A stretch of DNA of 48,046 nucleotides from a virus. The position numbers and the translations under genes were made by a program. The stretch spans positions 1 through 48,046 of IMG/VR virus record IMGVR_UViG_3300003702_000002; one strand, given 5' to 3'. This document shows positions 1-6,624 of the stretch, in pieces (position 1 is the first letter of the stretch; every line of letters begins with the position of its first letter). Below the pieces are notes generated by a model. The model was not told the origin of the DNA. It saw nothing but the letters and a program-made list of their open reading frames with translations, and searched no databases.

Positions 1-113
1 ATAGAGAAAGAGAAGAACAAGCAAAAAAATAACAAATAGAATGAATAGCAAGAAATAGCCAATCATCATACCCCATACCAGTATAGAGTACCGAGGCTGT
101 CATACCCCATACC
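1..113. repeat. Left copy of 113-bp imperfect terminal direct repeat
   Basis: Aligned without gaps to 47,934-48,046, this segment matches at about 99 of 113 positions by hand count. Inside it, the motif ATACCCCATACCAGTATAGAGTA-type (about 23 bp) occurs at about 69-90 and starts again at about 102. This gives a shorter period of about 34 bp. A true terminal redundancy should be identical, so these divergent copies look more like repeats flanking the genome ends, comparable in position to the T7 SRL/SRR arrays. They could also be an assembly break inside a repeat. Confidence 0.8.
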
Positions 114-275
114 AGTATAGAGTATAAATAGGAATCGGACAGCTAAAAAAAATGAGAAGGAATAGGCAAAGTTGCAGGAATTGGCTCCGGTCCTGGTTTC
201 CCTGGCTTTTTCCGAAGGAACCGATGGGGGAAACTGCCTCTTTACACGTTAGATATACCCCCTCAGATTTTTTCC
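114..275. other. Non-coding region downstream of TerL, GC-richer patch
   Basis: No gene is visible here. The stretch at about 180-240 is clearly richer in G+C than its surroundings and can fold: on the minus strand GTTTCCC pairs with GGGAAAC around an inner TTCC-TTC-GGAA hairpin. A third run of the 'gtatagagta' repeat element ends at about 124. Its position just beyond the large terminase gene fits a packaging or concatemer-processing region, but no cos or pac site can be defined from the sequence alone. Confidence 0.4.
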
Positions 276-1934
276 CTACATATTCATCCAGACATTAGGT
301 GTTTCTTCATACTGTTTATCGAACACACCTGCAGTAAACCTATCTAATTCCTCATCCATTAACCTATCTTTCCGCACATCCACCTCTTTATCTGCATCAG
401 TAGCCATCTGTTCGACCCAGTATCCTACTGCCATCTGCAAAGCATCCAATCTATCATCATGAATCAGAGCACCTTTATCCTTTGTAATTCTAGTCATTTG
501 GTGAAACAGCATGTATTTAGCTTGACTTTCACTAGGATAGTGTCTAACAGTCTGTATATCCTTCTCTATCACTTGTGGATCTATAACTAGCCTATGTTGA
601 TTCATAACAGGTTCAAGAGTATCTATAATTCTTCTCTCTTTCTGTATATTAGATCTAACTTCTTCCATAGTAACATTATAAATCTTATTTAGAATAGGTT
701 TCCACAGTTCCATAAACATCCCATCACCAAAGTTAGACTCTATCAATACCAAATTAACTTTATTACGTTTGGCAATGACTGATAGTGCTTGTAGGTTATC
801 TTGTTTATAGCCTCCTTGTAGTCCTCCACATTCAGTTAGATACAGAATACCATTCAACATCTTTACAACTGCATAGCCTGTCTCATCTTTACCTCTACCA
901 CTAGGGTCGACTGACAAAACACTACCAGTATATTCCAACCAATCACCTATTTTCTTTTGAGGAGAGTAATAACCATCACCCGGAAGACCCACATTAGGTA
1001 GATCAGTTAATTTATGTTCAGGATCTCTAGACCACACAGGTTTTTCAGGTGCTTTATCTCCATCTAGGGACATTACTATCAAATCACTAAGTTTAAGAGG
1101 ATACCTATCGGCATCACTAAGTGAAGTATCGAGTTGAAACTGTAGATTAAATCCTGATCTACCATAGGAAAGTTCTCTCTCAGTAAGATCATCATCATCA
1201 AATCTCAAAGGATCAGTAGGTTCTCCAGTTTTACCTTTCTTATTTCTTATAAAAGGAGATAATCTATTTTCATATCTAACAATCTGTTCATCGGTAGGGT
1301 ATCTACTAGGCCATATTTGTACTGTATAACCTCTCTCAGGAAGTGTTTCATATAGAGACATCTCTGTCTGAGGAGTTCCTAGATAGATAATTGATCCATC
1401 AGGTTTAAGTATTGCATCAAACTCTTTAACTGCTTCTGATAACTTATCTCTCATTGATTGAGTCATTGAGTTATTAGGAACCTCCACATCATCTGCAACG
1501 ATAAGATCAGCCCTACTACCTGCAAGTTGACCTGTGATACCTACACTTTTAACTGAGGGAGAATGTGAAGCTAATGCCGGCCCTACATCGAATGATACTT
1601 TTGATTGTCTCTGACCTTCAGAGGATCTAAGGTGTTGCAGGATAGGTATTTCGTGTATGAGTCTCTGTGTAAAGGTTGAGAAGTCATCTGACCTAACTTT
1701 GGAAGCACTTACAACTAGAACTTTCATTTGAGGATCAATAAGGAGGGTATGACAAACGAAGGCAGATGTGATATAGCTTTTCCCCACTCCACGAAAAGCT
1801 TCTATCACTCCACGTTTAGGTTTGTTCTGTAGGAATGTTGCAATGTCGTATTGCACAGGGGTAGGATCAGGTAGGTGCAGATGTTTCCAACAGATAAAAA
1901 GGAAGTTACGAAAGTCCTTCAACTTATTATCCAT
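276..1934 (-). CDS. terL: Terminase large subunit (T7 gp19-like DNA maturase B)
   Basis: This is the ATPase-nuclease motor subunit that docks on the portal, cuts concatemeric DNA and drives packaging. The 552-residue protein has an N-terminal Walker A region with EAFRGVGKS at about residues 45-53, as in T7 gp19. LIVADDVEVPN at about 144-154 is the Walker B segment. The C-terminal RNase H-like nuclease begins around VLSVDPSGRGKDETGYAV, which contains the first catalytic Asp, and a later DDRLDALQMAV segment supplies another acid. Length is close to T7 gp19 (586). The ATG at 1934 shares one base with the TAA of a 15-codon ORF (TAATG) and has no good Shine-Dalgarno sequence of its own. This suggests translation coupled to the upstream ORFs. 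It is the last gene of the late region. Confidence 0.96.
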   Translation of the reverse strand: MDNKLKDFRNFLFICWKHLHLPDPTPVQYDIATFLQNKPKRGVIEAFRGVGKSYITSAFVCHTLLIDPQMKVLVVSASKVRSDDFSTFTQRLIHEIPILQHLRSSEGQRQSKVSFDVGPALASHSPSVKSVGITGQLAGSRADLIVADDVEVPNNSMTQSMRDKLSEAVKEFDAILKPDGSIIYLGTPQTEMSLYETLPERGYTVQIWPSRYPTDEQIVRYENRLSPFIRNKKGKTGEPTDPLRFDDDDLTERELSYGRSGFNLQFQLDTSLSDADRYPLKLSDLIVMSLDGDKAPEKPVWSRDPEHKLTDLPNVGLPGDGYYSPQKKIGDWLEYTGSVLSVDPSGRGKDETGYAVVKMLNGILYLTECGGLQGGYKQDNLQALSVIAKRNKVNLVLIESNFGDGMFMELWKPILNKIYNVTMEEVRSNIQKERRIIDTLEPVMNQHRLVIDPQVIEKDIQTVRHYPSESQAKYMLFHQMTRITKDKGALIHDDRLDALQMAVGYWVEQMATDADKEVDVRKDRLMDEELDRFTAGVFDKQYEETPNVWMNM

Positions 1935-1981
1935 TATTCACATCTACATGGATTACATTTACAATCTTTACATTTACACAT
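1934..1981 (-). CDS. 15-residue Cys-rich micro-ORF overlapping the TerL start
   Basis: Reading the minus strand from ATG at 1981 gives MCKCKDCKCNPCRCE and a TAA whose last base is the A of the terL ATG. Six of the 15 residues are Cys, in CxC-xx-CxC-xx-CxC spacing with interspersed Lys. This resembles a minimal metallothionein or metal-cluster ligand. It starts 10 nt after the TAG of the preceding 84-aa Cys-rich gene. There is no strong ribosome site, so translation would depend on coupling in both directions. A leader role for terL is the alternative. The evidence is composition, the exact overlap and the neighbouring Fe-S gene. I know of no homologue. Confidence 0.5.
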   Translation of the reverse strand: MCKCKDCKCNPCRCE

Positions 1982-1991
1982 ATTATTTTTT

Positions 1992-2246
1992 CTATTTAAG
2001 AAAATAACCAATACATAATTTACAATCAAACATAGGGTCTTCACTCAATACATGAGAAATTCTTACCCTTTCTCTTCCTTTTTTTACCTTCCTTTTTTCG
2101 TTTATACATGTAGGACATTCTCCTGTCTCCGTATTTACAGGACATCCTGCTATAGCTTTACATACTCTTATAATAATATATTCATTACTGAAAGAGTAGT
2201 AAGGTGTAATTAATAATATAATTATAATTAATAATAGATATTTCAT
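1992..2246 (-). CDS. Exported cysteine-rich small protein, unknown function
   Basis: This 84-residue protein has a clear N-terminal signal or anchor (MKYLLLIIIILLITPYYSFS). The Lys- and Arg-rich remainder carries six Cys at about 29, 35, 44, 47, 75 and 78, including two CxxC pairs (CPTC and CKLC). The pattern suggests a disulfide-bonded or metal-binding domain facing the periplasm. An AGGAAGG ribosome site lies 7 nt before the ATG. A phage-type promoter lies 42 nt upstream, so this gene heads a short late unit with the 15-aa Cys peptide and terL. T7 places its Rz-like gene between TerS and TerL, so a lysis role (spanin-like) is possible. The Cys content is unusual for that. Family not recognised. 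Confidence 0.7.
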   Translation of the reverse strand: MKYLLLIIIILLITPYYSFSNEYIIIRVCKAIAGCPVNTETGECPTCINEKRKVKKGRERVRISHVLSEDPMFDCKLCIGYFLK

Positions 2247-2278
2247 TATCTATCCTTCCTCTATTATATACATTTAAC

Positions 2279-2300
2279 CTCCCCTATACTATAAGGGGAG
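2279..2300 (-). terminator. Hairpin overlapping the promoter upstream of the 84-aa gene
   Basis: CTCCCCT (2279-2285) pairs with AGGGGAG (2294-2300) around an 8-nt loop, with further weaker complementarity outside (TTAA/TTAA, ACAT/ATGT). It contains the TATAG of the phage promoter. On read-through RNA from iscU it would form a strong stem but lacks a clear U-tract. It could act as an attenuating or processing hairpin or as a promoter cruciform. Confidence 0.4.
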
Positions 2301-2308
2301 TTAATTAA
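2288..2308 (-). promoter_or_regulatory. T7-family phage promoter (copy 1)
   Basis: On the minus strand the core is AATTAACTCCCCTTATAGT, with a predicted start at the G opposite position 2289. The 21 bp are identical to 40,422-40,442 upstream of the ssDNA-binding gene. The layout resembles the T3 promoter (AATTAACCCTCACTAAAG): an AT block, a pyrimidine block, TATA and a starting G. It would drive the 84-aa gene, the Cys micro-ORF and terL. Confidence 0.75.
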
Positions 2309-2323
2309 ACATGTATAATAATA

Positions 2324-2695
2324 TCAATGACTAAGGTAATCTGCAATAGCAGCCTTAATCGCATCTTCTGCAAGGACAGAACAATGAATTTTTACTGGAG
2401 GTAATGACAGTTCTTTCACTATATCAGTATTCCTAATTGTCTTAGCTTCCTCTATTGTTCTACCTTTAATCCATTCAGTTGCAAGAGAAGATGATGCTAT
2501 TGCAGAACCACATCCGAAAGTCTTGAATTTAGCATCCACTATCTTATTATCTTTCACCATAATTTGAAGCTTCATTACATCACCACATTCAGGTGCGCCC
2601 ACAAGCCCAGTACCGACAGAGACACTAGCACTATCCATGCTACCAATATTCCTTGGTTTTTCATAATGTTCTATTACTTTCTCTGAATACGCCAT
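2324..2695 (-). CDS. iscU: IscU-type Fe-S cluster assembly scaffold protein
   Basis: In bacteria IscU receives sulfur from IscS, builds a [2Fe-2S] cluster and passes it to clients with HscA/HscB help. This 123-residue copy looks fully functional. The three ligand Cys are C37 (PECGD), C62 (FGCGSAIASSSLATEW) and C105 (KIHCS), D39 follows C37, and the LPPVK site for HscA is intact at 98-102. It is full-length and closely resembles proteobacterial and mitochondrial IscU rather than the NifU or SufU families. No other isc gene is present, so it would have to work with host IscS and HscA. It sits in the late region between TerS and TerL, just after a 34-aa membrane ORF. It is an auxiliary host-derived gene, and its position beside Cys-rich ORFs is striking. 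Confidence 0.97.
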   Translation of the reverse strand: MAYSEKVIEHYEKPRNIGSMDSASVSVGTGLVGAPECGDVMKLQIMVKDNKIVDAKFKTFGCGSAIASSSLATEWIKGRTIEEAKTIRNTDIVKELSLPPVKIHCSVLAEDAIKAAIADYLSH

Positions 2696-2700
2696 ATTTT

Positions 2701-2805
2701 TTAATTAAAAACAAATGCTCCTATGATTCCTAAACCAAATGGAATAGCTACAAAAATATAACCATACGAAAATACAAATATAACTACTTCTTCAAATATA
2801 TTCAT
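2701..2805 (-). CDS. 34-aa single-span membrane peptide
   Basis: ATG at 2805 opens a 34-codon ORF reading MNIFEEVVIFVFSYGYIFVA followed by a second hydrophobic stretch ending in AFVFN. A Shine-Dalgarno AGGA lies 7 nt upstream and the ORF starts 2 nt after the TGA of the 309-aa gene. It ends 5 nt before iscU, which itself lacks a clear ribosome site and may depend on coupling to this ORF. The protein is almost entirely hydrophobic and is probably an inner-membrane peptide. Function unknown. Confidence 0.6.
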   Translation of the reverse strand: MNIFEEVVIFVFSYGYIFVAIPFGLGIIGAFVFN

Positions 2806-2807
2806 AT

Positions 2808-3737
2808 TCAAGTCCTATAAAGGACAACTTCATAGAAAGAATCAGGATTATTAGATATTGATACTTCTTCCATTAATGGACTATCTGGATGATACTGTAT
2901 TATTGATGCAGTATATCCTGCTGCTCTGGCTATATCTGAAAAGTCTTTGGAAGGTAGGAAGGAAGTTAATTCATCTAGAGTTAATTGACCTCTCCTATCA
3001 GGATGTTGGAATTTCCATCTCCATGTCTCTTCTGATTGTTCAGGTTTCTGACCTGGCAAGGGATTAAAAGGATCATTAGACAGAAACATATCACCATCTT
3101 TTGTAATTTTAGCTTTTCTAATTATCGAGTCTTCAGCATTATTACCTACTTCCAATAATTTTCTATTAAAATCAAAAGTAGTTAGCCCTCTCTGATCTTT
3201 ATCTAACTTACTATCATTATTCTTTATTAGTTTTCTAGTTGCAGATAGGATTTTTTCATAATCTTTAGAATCTCGTACAAAGGTTGAATCCTTTTTAAAG
3301 GTAACTAAGTTCAGACCATTTTTAGGTGCAATATGTACTTGTACAATTGAAGGTTGTTTATTATTTGTCCTTCTAGAGTTTTTAATTTCCTGTAATTCAG
3401 TAAGTCTAACTTCTTCCAATTCAGGAATTGTATTTCTATAAGATAGGAATGCATCATCAAGATTAGTACTAAAGAACATCCCTGTTCCTTCTGAGTAATT
3501 ATTAGTCTTAAAGGATGGAAGTTCTTCAAACTGATCTTCTTTTTTCCTAGCTATACCTTTATAGAAGTTTATTGGCATAGGCATTACCTTACCATTAAAA
3601 TAAGATAATGTTCTAGTTGTATCTACGATTAGATTACCATTTCCCCATATATCTAAGTCTTGTCTAGTGAAGAAAGGTTCCTTCATTATTCTGTTTTCTT
3701 CTTGCAATTGATACATTTCATAGTTTTGTTCAGGCAT
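2808..3737 (-). CDS. Unknown 309-aa protein, possible ADP-ribosyltransferase-like fold
   Basis: The family is not recognised with confidence. The protein is soluble and charged with no signal or membrane span. Residues about 57-61 (FYKGI) followed by GTGMFFSTNLDDAFLSY at about 84-100 resemble the arrangement of mono-ADP-ribosyltransferases, where an aromatic-[KR]-G strand is followed by an STS-like strand. The C-terminus (DSFYEVVLYRT) could supply a late acidic strand, but a canonical ExE motif is not seen. It lies between terS and the iscU unit with 3 nt to terS, so it is expressed late. A late or virion-injected effector is an inference. A structural or DNA-packaging accessory is equally possible. 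Confidence 0.65.
   Translation of the reverse strand: MPEQNYEMYQLQEENRIMKEPFFTRQDLDIWGNGNLIVDTTRTLSYFNGKVMPMPINFYKGIARKKEDQFEELPSFKTNNYSEGTGMFFSTNLDDAFLSYRNTIPELEEVRLTELQEIKNSRRTNNKQPSIVQVHIAPKNGLNLVTFKKDSTFVRDSKDYEKILSATRKLIKNNDSKLDKDQRGLTTFDFNRKLLEVGNNAEDSIIRKAKITKDGDMFLSNDPFNPLPGQKPEQSEETWRWKFQHPDRRGQLTLDELTSFLPSKDFSDIARAAGYTASIIQYHPDSPLMEEVSISNNPDSFYEVVLYRT
2815..2831 (-). promoter_or_regulatory. Weak phage-promoter-like site before the iscU unit
   Basis: The minus strand reads GTTGTCCTTTATAGGAC. It shares CCTTTATAG with the site at 31,510 but lacks the upstream AACTC block. It lies within the last codons of the 309-aa gene (codons for VVLYRT), so coincidence cannot be excluded. Confidence 0.25.
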
Positions 3738-3740
3738 AGT

Positions 3741-3974
3741 TTAACAATCGAAAGAGGTTTTACCTTTTGCTATATCTTTCTCACTAGGAAAAGGCATACT
3801 TTCCATTAGTTGTTGGAGAGCATTATCATTAACTGGTAGAGCAGTTATATCATTATCTTTGAGGAACCTAACTGCTACTGCAAGGTCAGCAGGTTTAGCT
3901 TCACCTGACTCTATCTTAGCTAGTAATTCATCTGCTACTGCTTCATATAGTGTACTAAGTTTATTTGTTTCCAT
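3741..3974 (-). CDS. terS: Terminase small subunit (T7 gp18-like)
   Basis: The 77-residue protein carries the signature of short T7-group small terminases: an N-terminal helix, then LLAKIESGEAKPADLAVAVRFL-type sequence (about 17-38) and KDNDI, as in many marine T7-like DNA maturase A proteins. It recognises concatemer ends and stimulates TerL. Length is close to T7 gp18 (89). The ATG directly follows the TAA of a small lipoprotein gene (TAAATG), and the gene ends 3 nt before the unknown 309-aa gene. Unlike T7, TerS and TerL are separated by about 1.8 kb of other genes here. Confidence 0.85.
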   Translation of the reverse strand: METNKLSTLYEAVADELLAKIESGEAKPADLAVAVRFLKDNDITALPVNDNALQQLMESMPFPSEKDIAKGKTSFDC

Positions 3975-4133
3975 TTAACATTCCTTATTTATATATGGTG
4001 TAAAAATCTCTACACATTGCCAGAATGATACACTCTGAGTATAACTTTCATGCCAGTAGCCGAATTTATGAACAGGAGTAGAGGTAGTACAGCCTATTAT
4101 AATTAGTGAGATGATTAGTATTAGAAACTTCAT
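3975..4133 (-). CDS. Small lipoprotein, candidate outer-membrane spanin (Rz1-like)
   Basis: A 52-codon ORF missed by longer-ORF scans. It begins MKFLILIISLIIIGCTTSTP: a short positively charged start, a hydrophobic core, and a lipobox (IIGC) with Cys at 15 followed by T/S/P. The mature 38 residues contain two more Cys and several aromatics. Its TAA is immediately followed by the terS ATG. T7 keeps its Rz/Rz1 spanin pair next to TerS, so an o-spanin role is plausible. Known Rz1 proteins are usually Pro-rich, which this is not, and no clear partner is adjacent. The lipoprotein call is strong and the spanin role is inferred. Confidence 0.7.
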   Translation of the reverse strand: MKFLILIISLIIIGCTTSTPVHKFGYWHESYTQSVSFWQCVEIFTPYINKEC

Positions 4134-4138
4134 TTTGG

Positions 4139-5341
4139 TTATATCGAAGGTGGAGTATAATAATTACCGAACATCTCCTTCTTCAATGCTTTCAATCGTG
4201 CATAAGGAGGTACTGTGTATTCCAGAACTTCTAATATACTTGGTTCTCTACCTAGATCTTTTTTTGCTTCTTTCCTTGCTCTAACTATTCCTAATACACT
4301 TGAAATTCCAGAAAGTGCTCCTATTCCTTTACCTGAAGGTTTTCCACCTCCTTTTCCTCCTGATCCTTTTGCTTTTTGTAATTTTTTAATATTTTGAATC
4401 TGTTGAGCAGACATTGGTTGATTACTTTTTATCTGTTCATGCATAAACTCAAGATACTTTTTTTGAGCTGGTGGAGATAAGTTTTTAAAATTAGGATCAG
4501 TTCTTAATGCTTCTACTTTTAATTTATCTCCATAACCTAGTCTAATTTTTCTAGTAATACTTTCAGGAGATGTTACAGTAGGCTTCATTGGTTGGTGTTT
4601 TTTCCTTCCTAGTTGAGGTGTAGCTGTCTTACCTTCTACATTTTTAGTAGGAATAACTGTTTTAGGTGTTATTTTAGGAAAAAGTAATTGTAATTTCTTT
4701 CTAATTTCAGGATGTAAATCCTTTTTATATTTTAAAAATTGTGCTTCTGCTCCTATAGGAGTGGTCAACTTTGTTATTAAGGCTTCTACTTTTAGTGTTG
4801 CGGGCCACATTCTCCTGTGAGCATCAATCATTCTTGTATGTTTTGTCTCAAAAGTTTTTCTTACTTCATGTGGATCTAAAGCAACAACTTTTATTTTTTT
4901 AATATCTTCAGCTATTATATTTATTTGTTTCCTAATCTCAAAATCTTGTCTTGATTGAGGAAGTTTTAAGTTTTCTTTATTTTGTTGTAAAACATTCTCA
5001 ATCCATTGTCTAGTTTTTTGCTGCTCTATAACATATTGAGTAGCCATCTCATTTTTAAATGTAGGATCATCAGTATAAGGAAATTGTTCAATCTCAGAAT
5101 AATGAGGTTTAGTTACATTTTCAATTAATCTTTGTTCACCTGTCTTAGGATCTGTATGAACTCTTGAATACTGTCTAATTCCTTGTAACCATCCTTTAGG
5201 TTTGCTATTAGGAGGATTTAAACGTCTTTTTTGTTCTGCTACATCTAGATTTGTTGGCCCAGTAAAGATTTTACCTAATCTTTCTAGGAAAGGTTTCTTC
5301 TTTATCTTTAAAGTAACTCTTTTATCTTTCTTCTTTGCCAT
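4139..5341 (-). CDS. Unknown basic 400-aa late protein
   Basis: The protein is rich in Lys, Arg, Gln and Pro (MAKKKDKRVTLKIKKKPF start) with many helical, charged segments. A Gly/Lys-rich linker (KGSGGKGGGKPSGKG) at about 325-340 precedes a short hydrophobic helix (GIGALSGISSVLGIV) and a C-terminal tail ending YYTPPSI. No enzymatic motif is seen. It directly follows the endolysin gene (ATG at 5341, endolysin stop at 5342) and precedes the lipoprotein and terS. The composition fits a DNA- or membrane-binding virion-associated protein, but that is inference. Family not recognised. Confidence 0.7.
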   Translation of the reverse strand: MAKKKDKRVTLKIKKKPFLERLGKIFTGPTNLDVAEQKRRLNPPNSKPKGWLQGIRQYSRVHTDPKTGEQRLIENVTKPHYSEIEQFPYTDDPTFKNEMATQYVIEQQKTRQWIENVLQQNKENLKLPQSRQDFEIRKQINIIAEDIKKIKVVALDPHEVRKTFETKHTRMIDAHRRMWPATLKVEALITKLTTPIGAEAQFLKYKKDLHPEIRKKLQLLFPKITPKTVIPTKNVEGKTATPQLGRKKHQPMKPTVTSPESITRKIRLGYGDKLKVEALRTDPNFKNLSPPAQKKYLEFMHEQIKSNQPMSAQQIQNIKKLQKAKGSGGKGGGKPSGKGIGALSGISSVLGIVRARKEAKKDLGREPSILEVLEYTVPPYARLKALKKEMFGNYYTPPSI

Positions 5342-5725
5342 CTAGTAACTCCATACCCAAGGTCTGTTATCAGAGTCTATTGTATCCAAATGTATGAACC
5401 TGGATTTGTGTTTACCTTTCTGACTAATACCAATTCCTTTCCATATACTGGAACGTATCATTGCAAAGCTTAGAATTTCATAGGTAAATTTTCCACTACA
5501 TAAAATATCAATTGCTTTCCCTGTAGTATGTGGCCCATTTGAACCTGTTGAACTAACTTTATCATTGTGAACAGGGCAGCGATAGGCTGAACTCAGGGAC
5601 ATTGGTTTACCTATTGCATCTCTAAGTCTCTGTAGGGCTATCAATGTCTCCTTATTCATCTTATTCTCTCCACAGCAGGAACAAGCTAACTCTTTGTCGG
5701 AAAAGTTTTTAGTTGATATTCCCAT
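5342..5725 (-). CDS. Peptidase M15-family endolysin
   Basis: A 127-residue zinc peptidase likely to cleave peptidoglycan peptide cross-links at lysis. The M15 zinc signature is intact: HTTGKAID (H66 and D73) and FIHLD (H112). SSAYRCPVHN near residues 45-54 is the usual substrate-side segment. The N-terminal CSCCGE motif is common in the M15_3 group. There is no signal peptide, so export would need a holin. The start overlaps the end of the exported 126-aa gene by 40 nt. This enzyme probably replaces the lytic amidase of T7, since the gene 3.5 homologue in this genome lacks catalytic residues. Confidence 0.9.
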   Translation of the reverse strand: MGISTKNFSDKELACSCCGENKMNKETLIALQRLRDAIGKPMSLSSAYRCPVHNDKVSSTGSNGPHTTGKAIDILCSGKFTYEILSFAMIRSSIWKGIGISQKGKHKSRFIHLDTIDSDNRPWVWSY

Positions 5726-6066
5726 TTAGTGAATTTCTCTTCGATTAGGTTTTTAGGATTACATGCGTTTCGTAGTTCTTGGGATAACGAAAAAGATCCT
5801 TCTGATGTCATATTATCCATCATTTTTTGATTATAATTAACTCTTATGTGATCTACATAACAGTCACATACAGGAAAGTAAACATCCTGTCCAATATTTG
5901 GATTAATATTACGAAATGAAGTAGCACAAATCTGCCATAGTTCTCGTGTTTGTTGAGTAGAGAATTTTAGTTTATCTTTTCCATATACTGTACCTTGCAT
6001 AACTGATGCATACATAAATATTATAAATGTACACAACATAAAAAAGTGAAGTATGTGCTCTTTCAT
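5686..6066 (-). CDS. Exported Cys-containing protein in the lysis region
   Basis: The 126-residue protein has an N-terminal hydrophobic segment (about 5-25, LHFFMLCTFIIFMYASV) and a periplasmic-type remainder with Cys at about 47, 67, 69 and 102. The motif PVCDCYVDHIRV stands out. The spacing suggests disulfides. It lies between two small membrane genes and the endolysin, which it overlaps by 40 nt in another frame. It could be an i-spanin-like or periplasmic lysis accessory protein. Family not recognised. Confidence 0.7.
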   Translation of the reverse strand: MKEHILHFFMLCTFIIFMYASVMQGTVYGKDKLKFSTQQTRELWQICATSFRNINPNIGQDVYFPVCDCYVDHIRVNYNQKMMDNMTSEGSFSLSQELRNACNPKNLIEEKFTKWEYQLKTFPTKS

Positions 6067-6078
6067 GTTTACCTCTGA

Positions 6079-6252
6079 TTACATATGTTTCTTATATTCT
6101 GCAAGTATCTGATCGTCTAATGTATTGTCAGTAGATTTCACGAGTCGCTCTAGCAATATCAGTATTACACGTTTTAAAAGTTCCTCACTAAGCATACTCA
6201 TGCAGAGTGCTTTAACAGTTCCTCCAATTAATGGAGCTAGTAATCCAATCAT
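6079..6252 (-). CDS. 57-aa amphipathic small protein, lysis-region
   Basis: The ORF starts at ATG 6252 with an excellent GGGAG ribosome site that overlaps the end of the previous gene (stop at 6255). The product begins MIGLLAPLIGGTVKAL, a glycine-rich hydrophobic start typical of small proteins found beside holins in marine T7-like phages. A second hydrophobic helix (RVILILLERLV) and a charged tail follow. It is probably membrane-associated and may be part of the holin system. No family assigned. Confidence 0.65.
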   Translation of the reverse strand: MIGLLAPLIGGTVKALCMSMLSEELLKRVILILLERLVKSTDNTLDDQILAEYKKHM

Positions 6253-6254
6253 TT

Positions 6255-6518
6255 TTATTTCTCCCTTAGTGTTACAGTTAGTAAATCCAGACTCTTAGTA
6301 TTGGCATCCAATGCTCTACTCATGTTATTAATTGCTTGTGCTGAAAGTTCTGCAAGTTCAAATATCTTGGTGTCGTTCTCCATGTCCTGACGAAGAAATT
6401 CATGCCTTTCTTGTGCGGCAGCATCAAACATGTACCTGATAAACCAGAAGGATGCACCTGCTACTATAGTAGGTACACCAACTGTTTGAACTACGGATAG
6501 CCATTCTTGTCCGTTCAT
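6255..6518 (-). CDS. Small membrane protein with coiled-coil tail, holin or i-spanin candidate
   Basis: The 87-residue protein has one N-terminal transmembrane helix (about residues 10-30, VQTVGVPTIVAGASFWFIRYMF). A long polar helix follows (about 32-85) with heptad-like spacing and no Cys. One membrane span plus a coiled coil is the topology of Rz-type inner-membrane spanins and of some small holins. AGGAG lies 8 nt before the ATG. Synteny (after the tail fibres, before the endolysin) supports a lysis role. The exact function is undecided. Confidence 0.7.
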   Translation of the reverse strand: MNGQEWLSVVQTVGVPTIVAGASFWFIRYMFDAAAQERHEFLRQDMENDTKIFELAELSAQAINNMSRALDANTKSLDLLTVTLREK

Positions 6519-6608
6519 ATTGTTTACTCCTGTTTAGTTAAATTGTTAATACTTGGGTTATGTTCCTTGCAATTTCGTAGTTGTACTTCTAATTTTCAAG
6601 GTTATATT

Positions 6609-6624
6609 CGGACACTTTTGTCCG
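6609..6624 (-). terminator. Hairpin directly after the 84-aa gene
   Basis: CGGACA (6609-6614) and TGTCCG (6619-6624) form a perfect 6-bp stem with a 4-nt loop, immediately downstream of the stop codon at 6625. No U-tract follows on the minus strand, so it may be an RNA-stabilising or processing hairpin rather than an intrinsic terminator. The 6519-6608 interval holds only the leader of the 87-aa gene. Confidence 0.4.

Noticed and set aside
69-124. Plus-strand promoter reading of the CATACCAGTATAGAGTA repeats
   Set aside because: TATAGAG looks promoter-like but points against all genes and lacks the CTCCCC block. A terminal repeat role fits better.
2250-2273. Seven-codon leader ORF (MYIIEEG) after the promoter at 2,288
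   Set aside because: It has a strong GGGGAGG site but is very short and is not coupled to the next start. The purine run is also part of the promoter hairpin.
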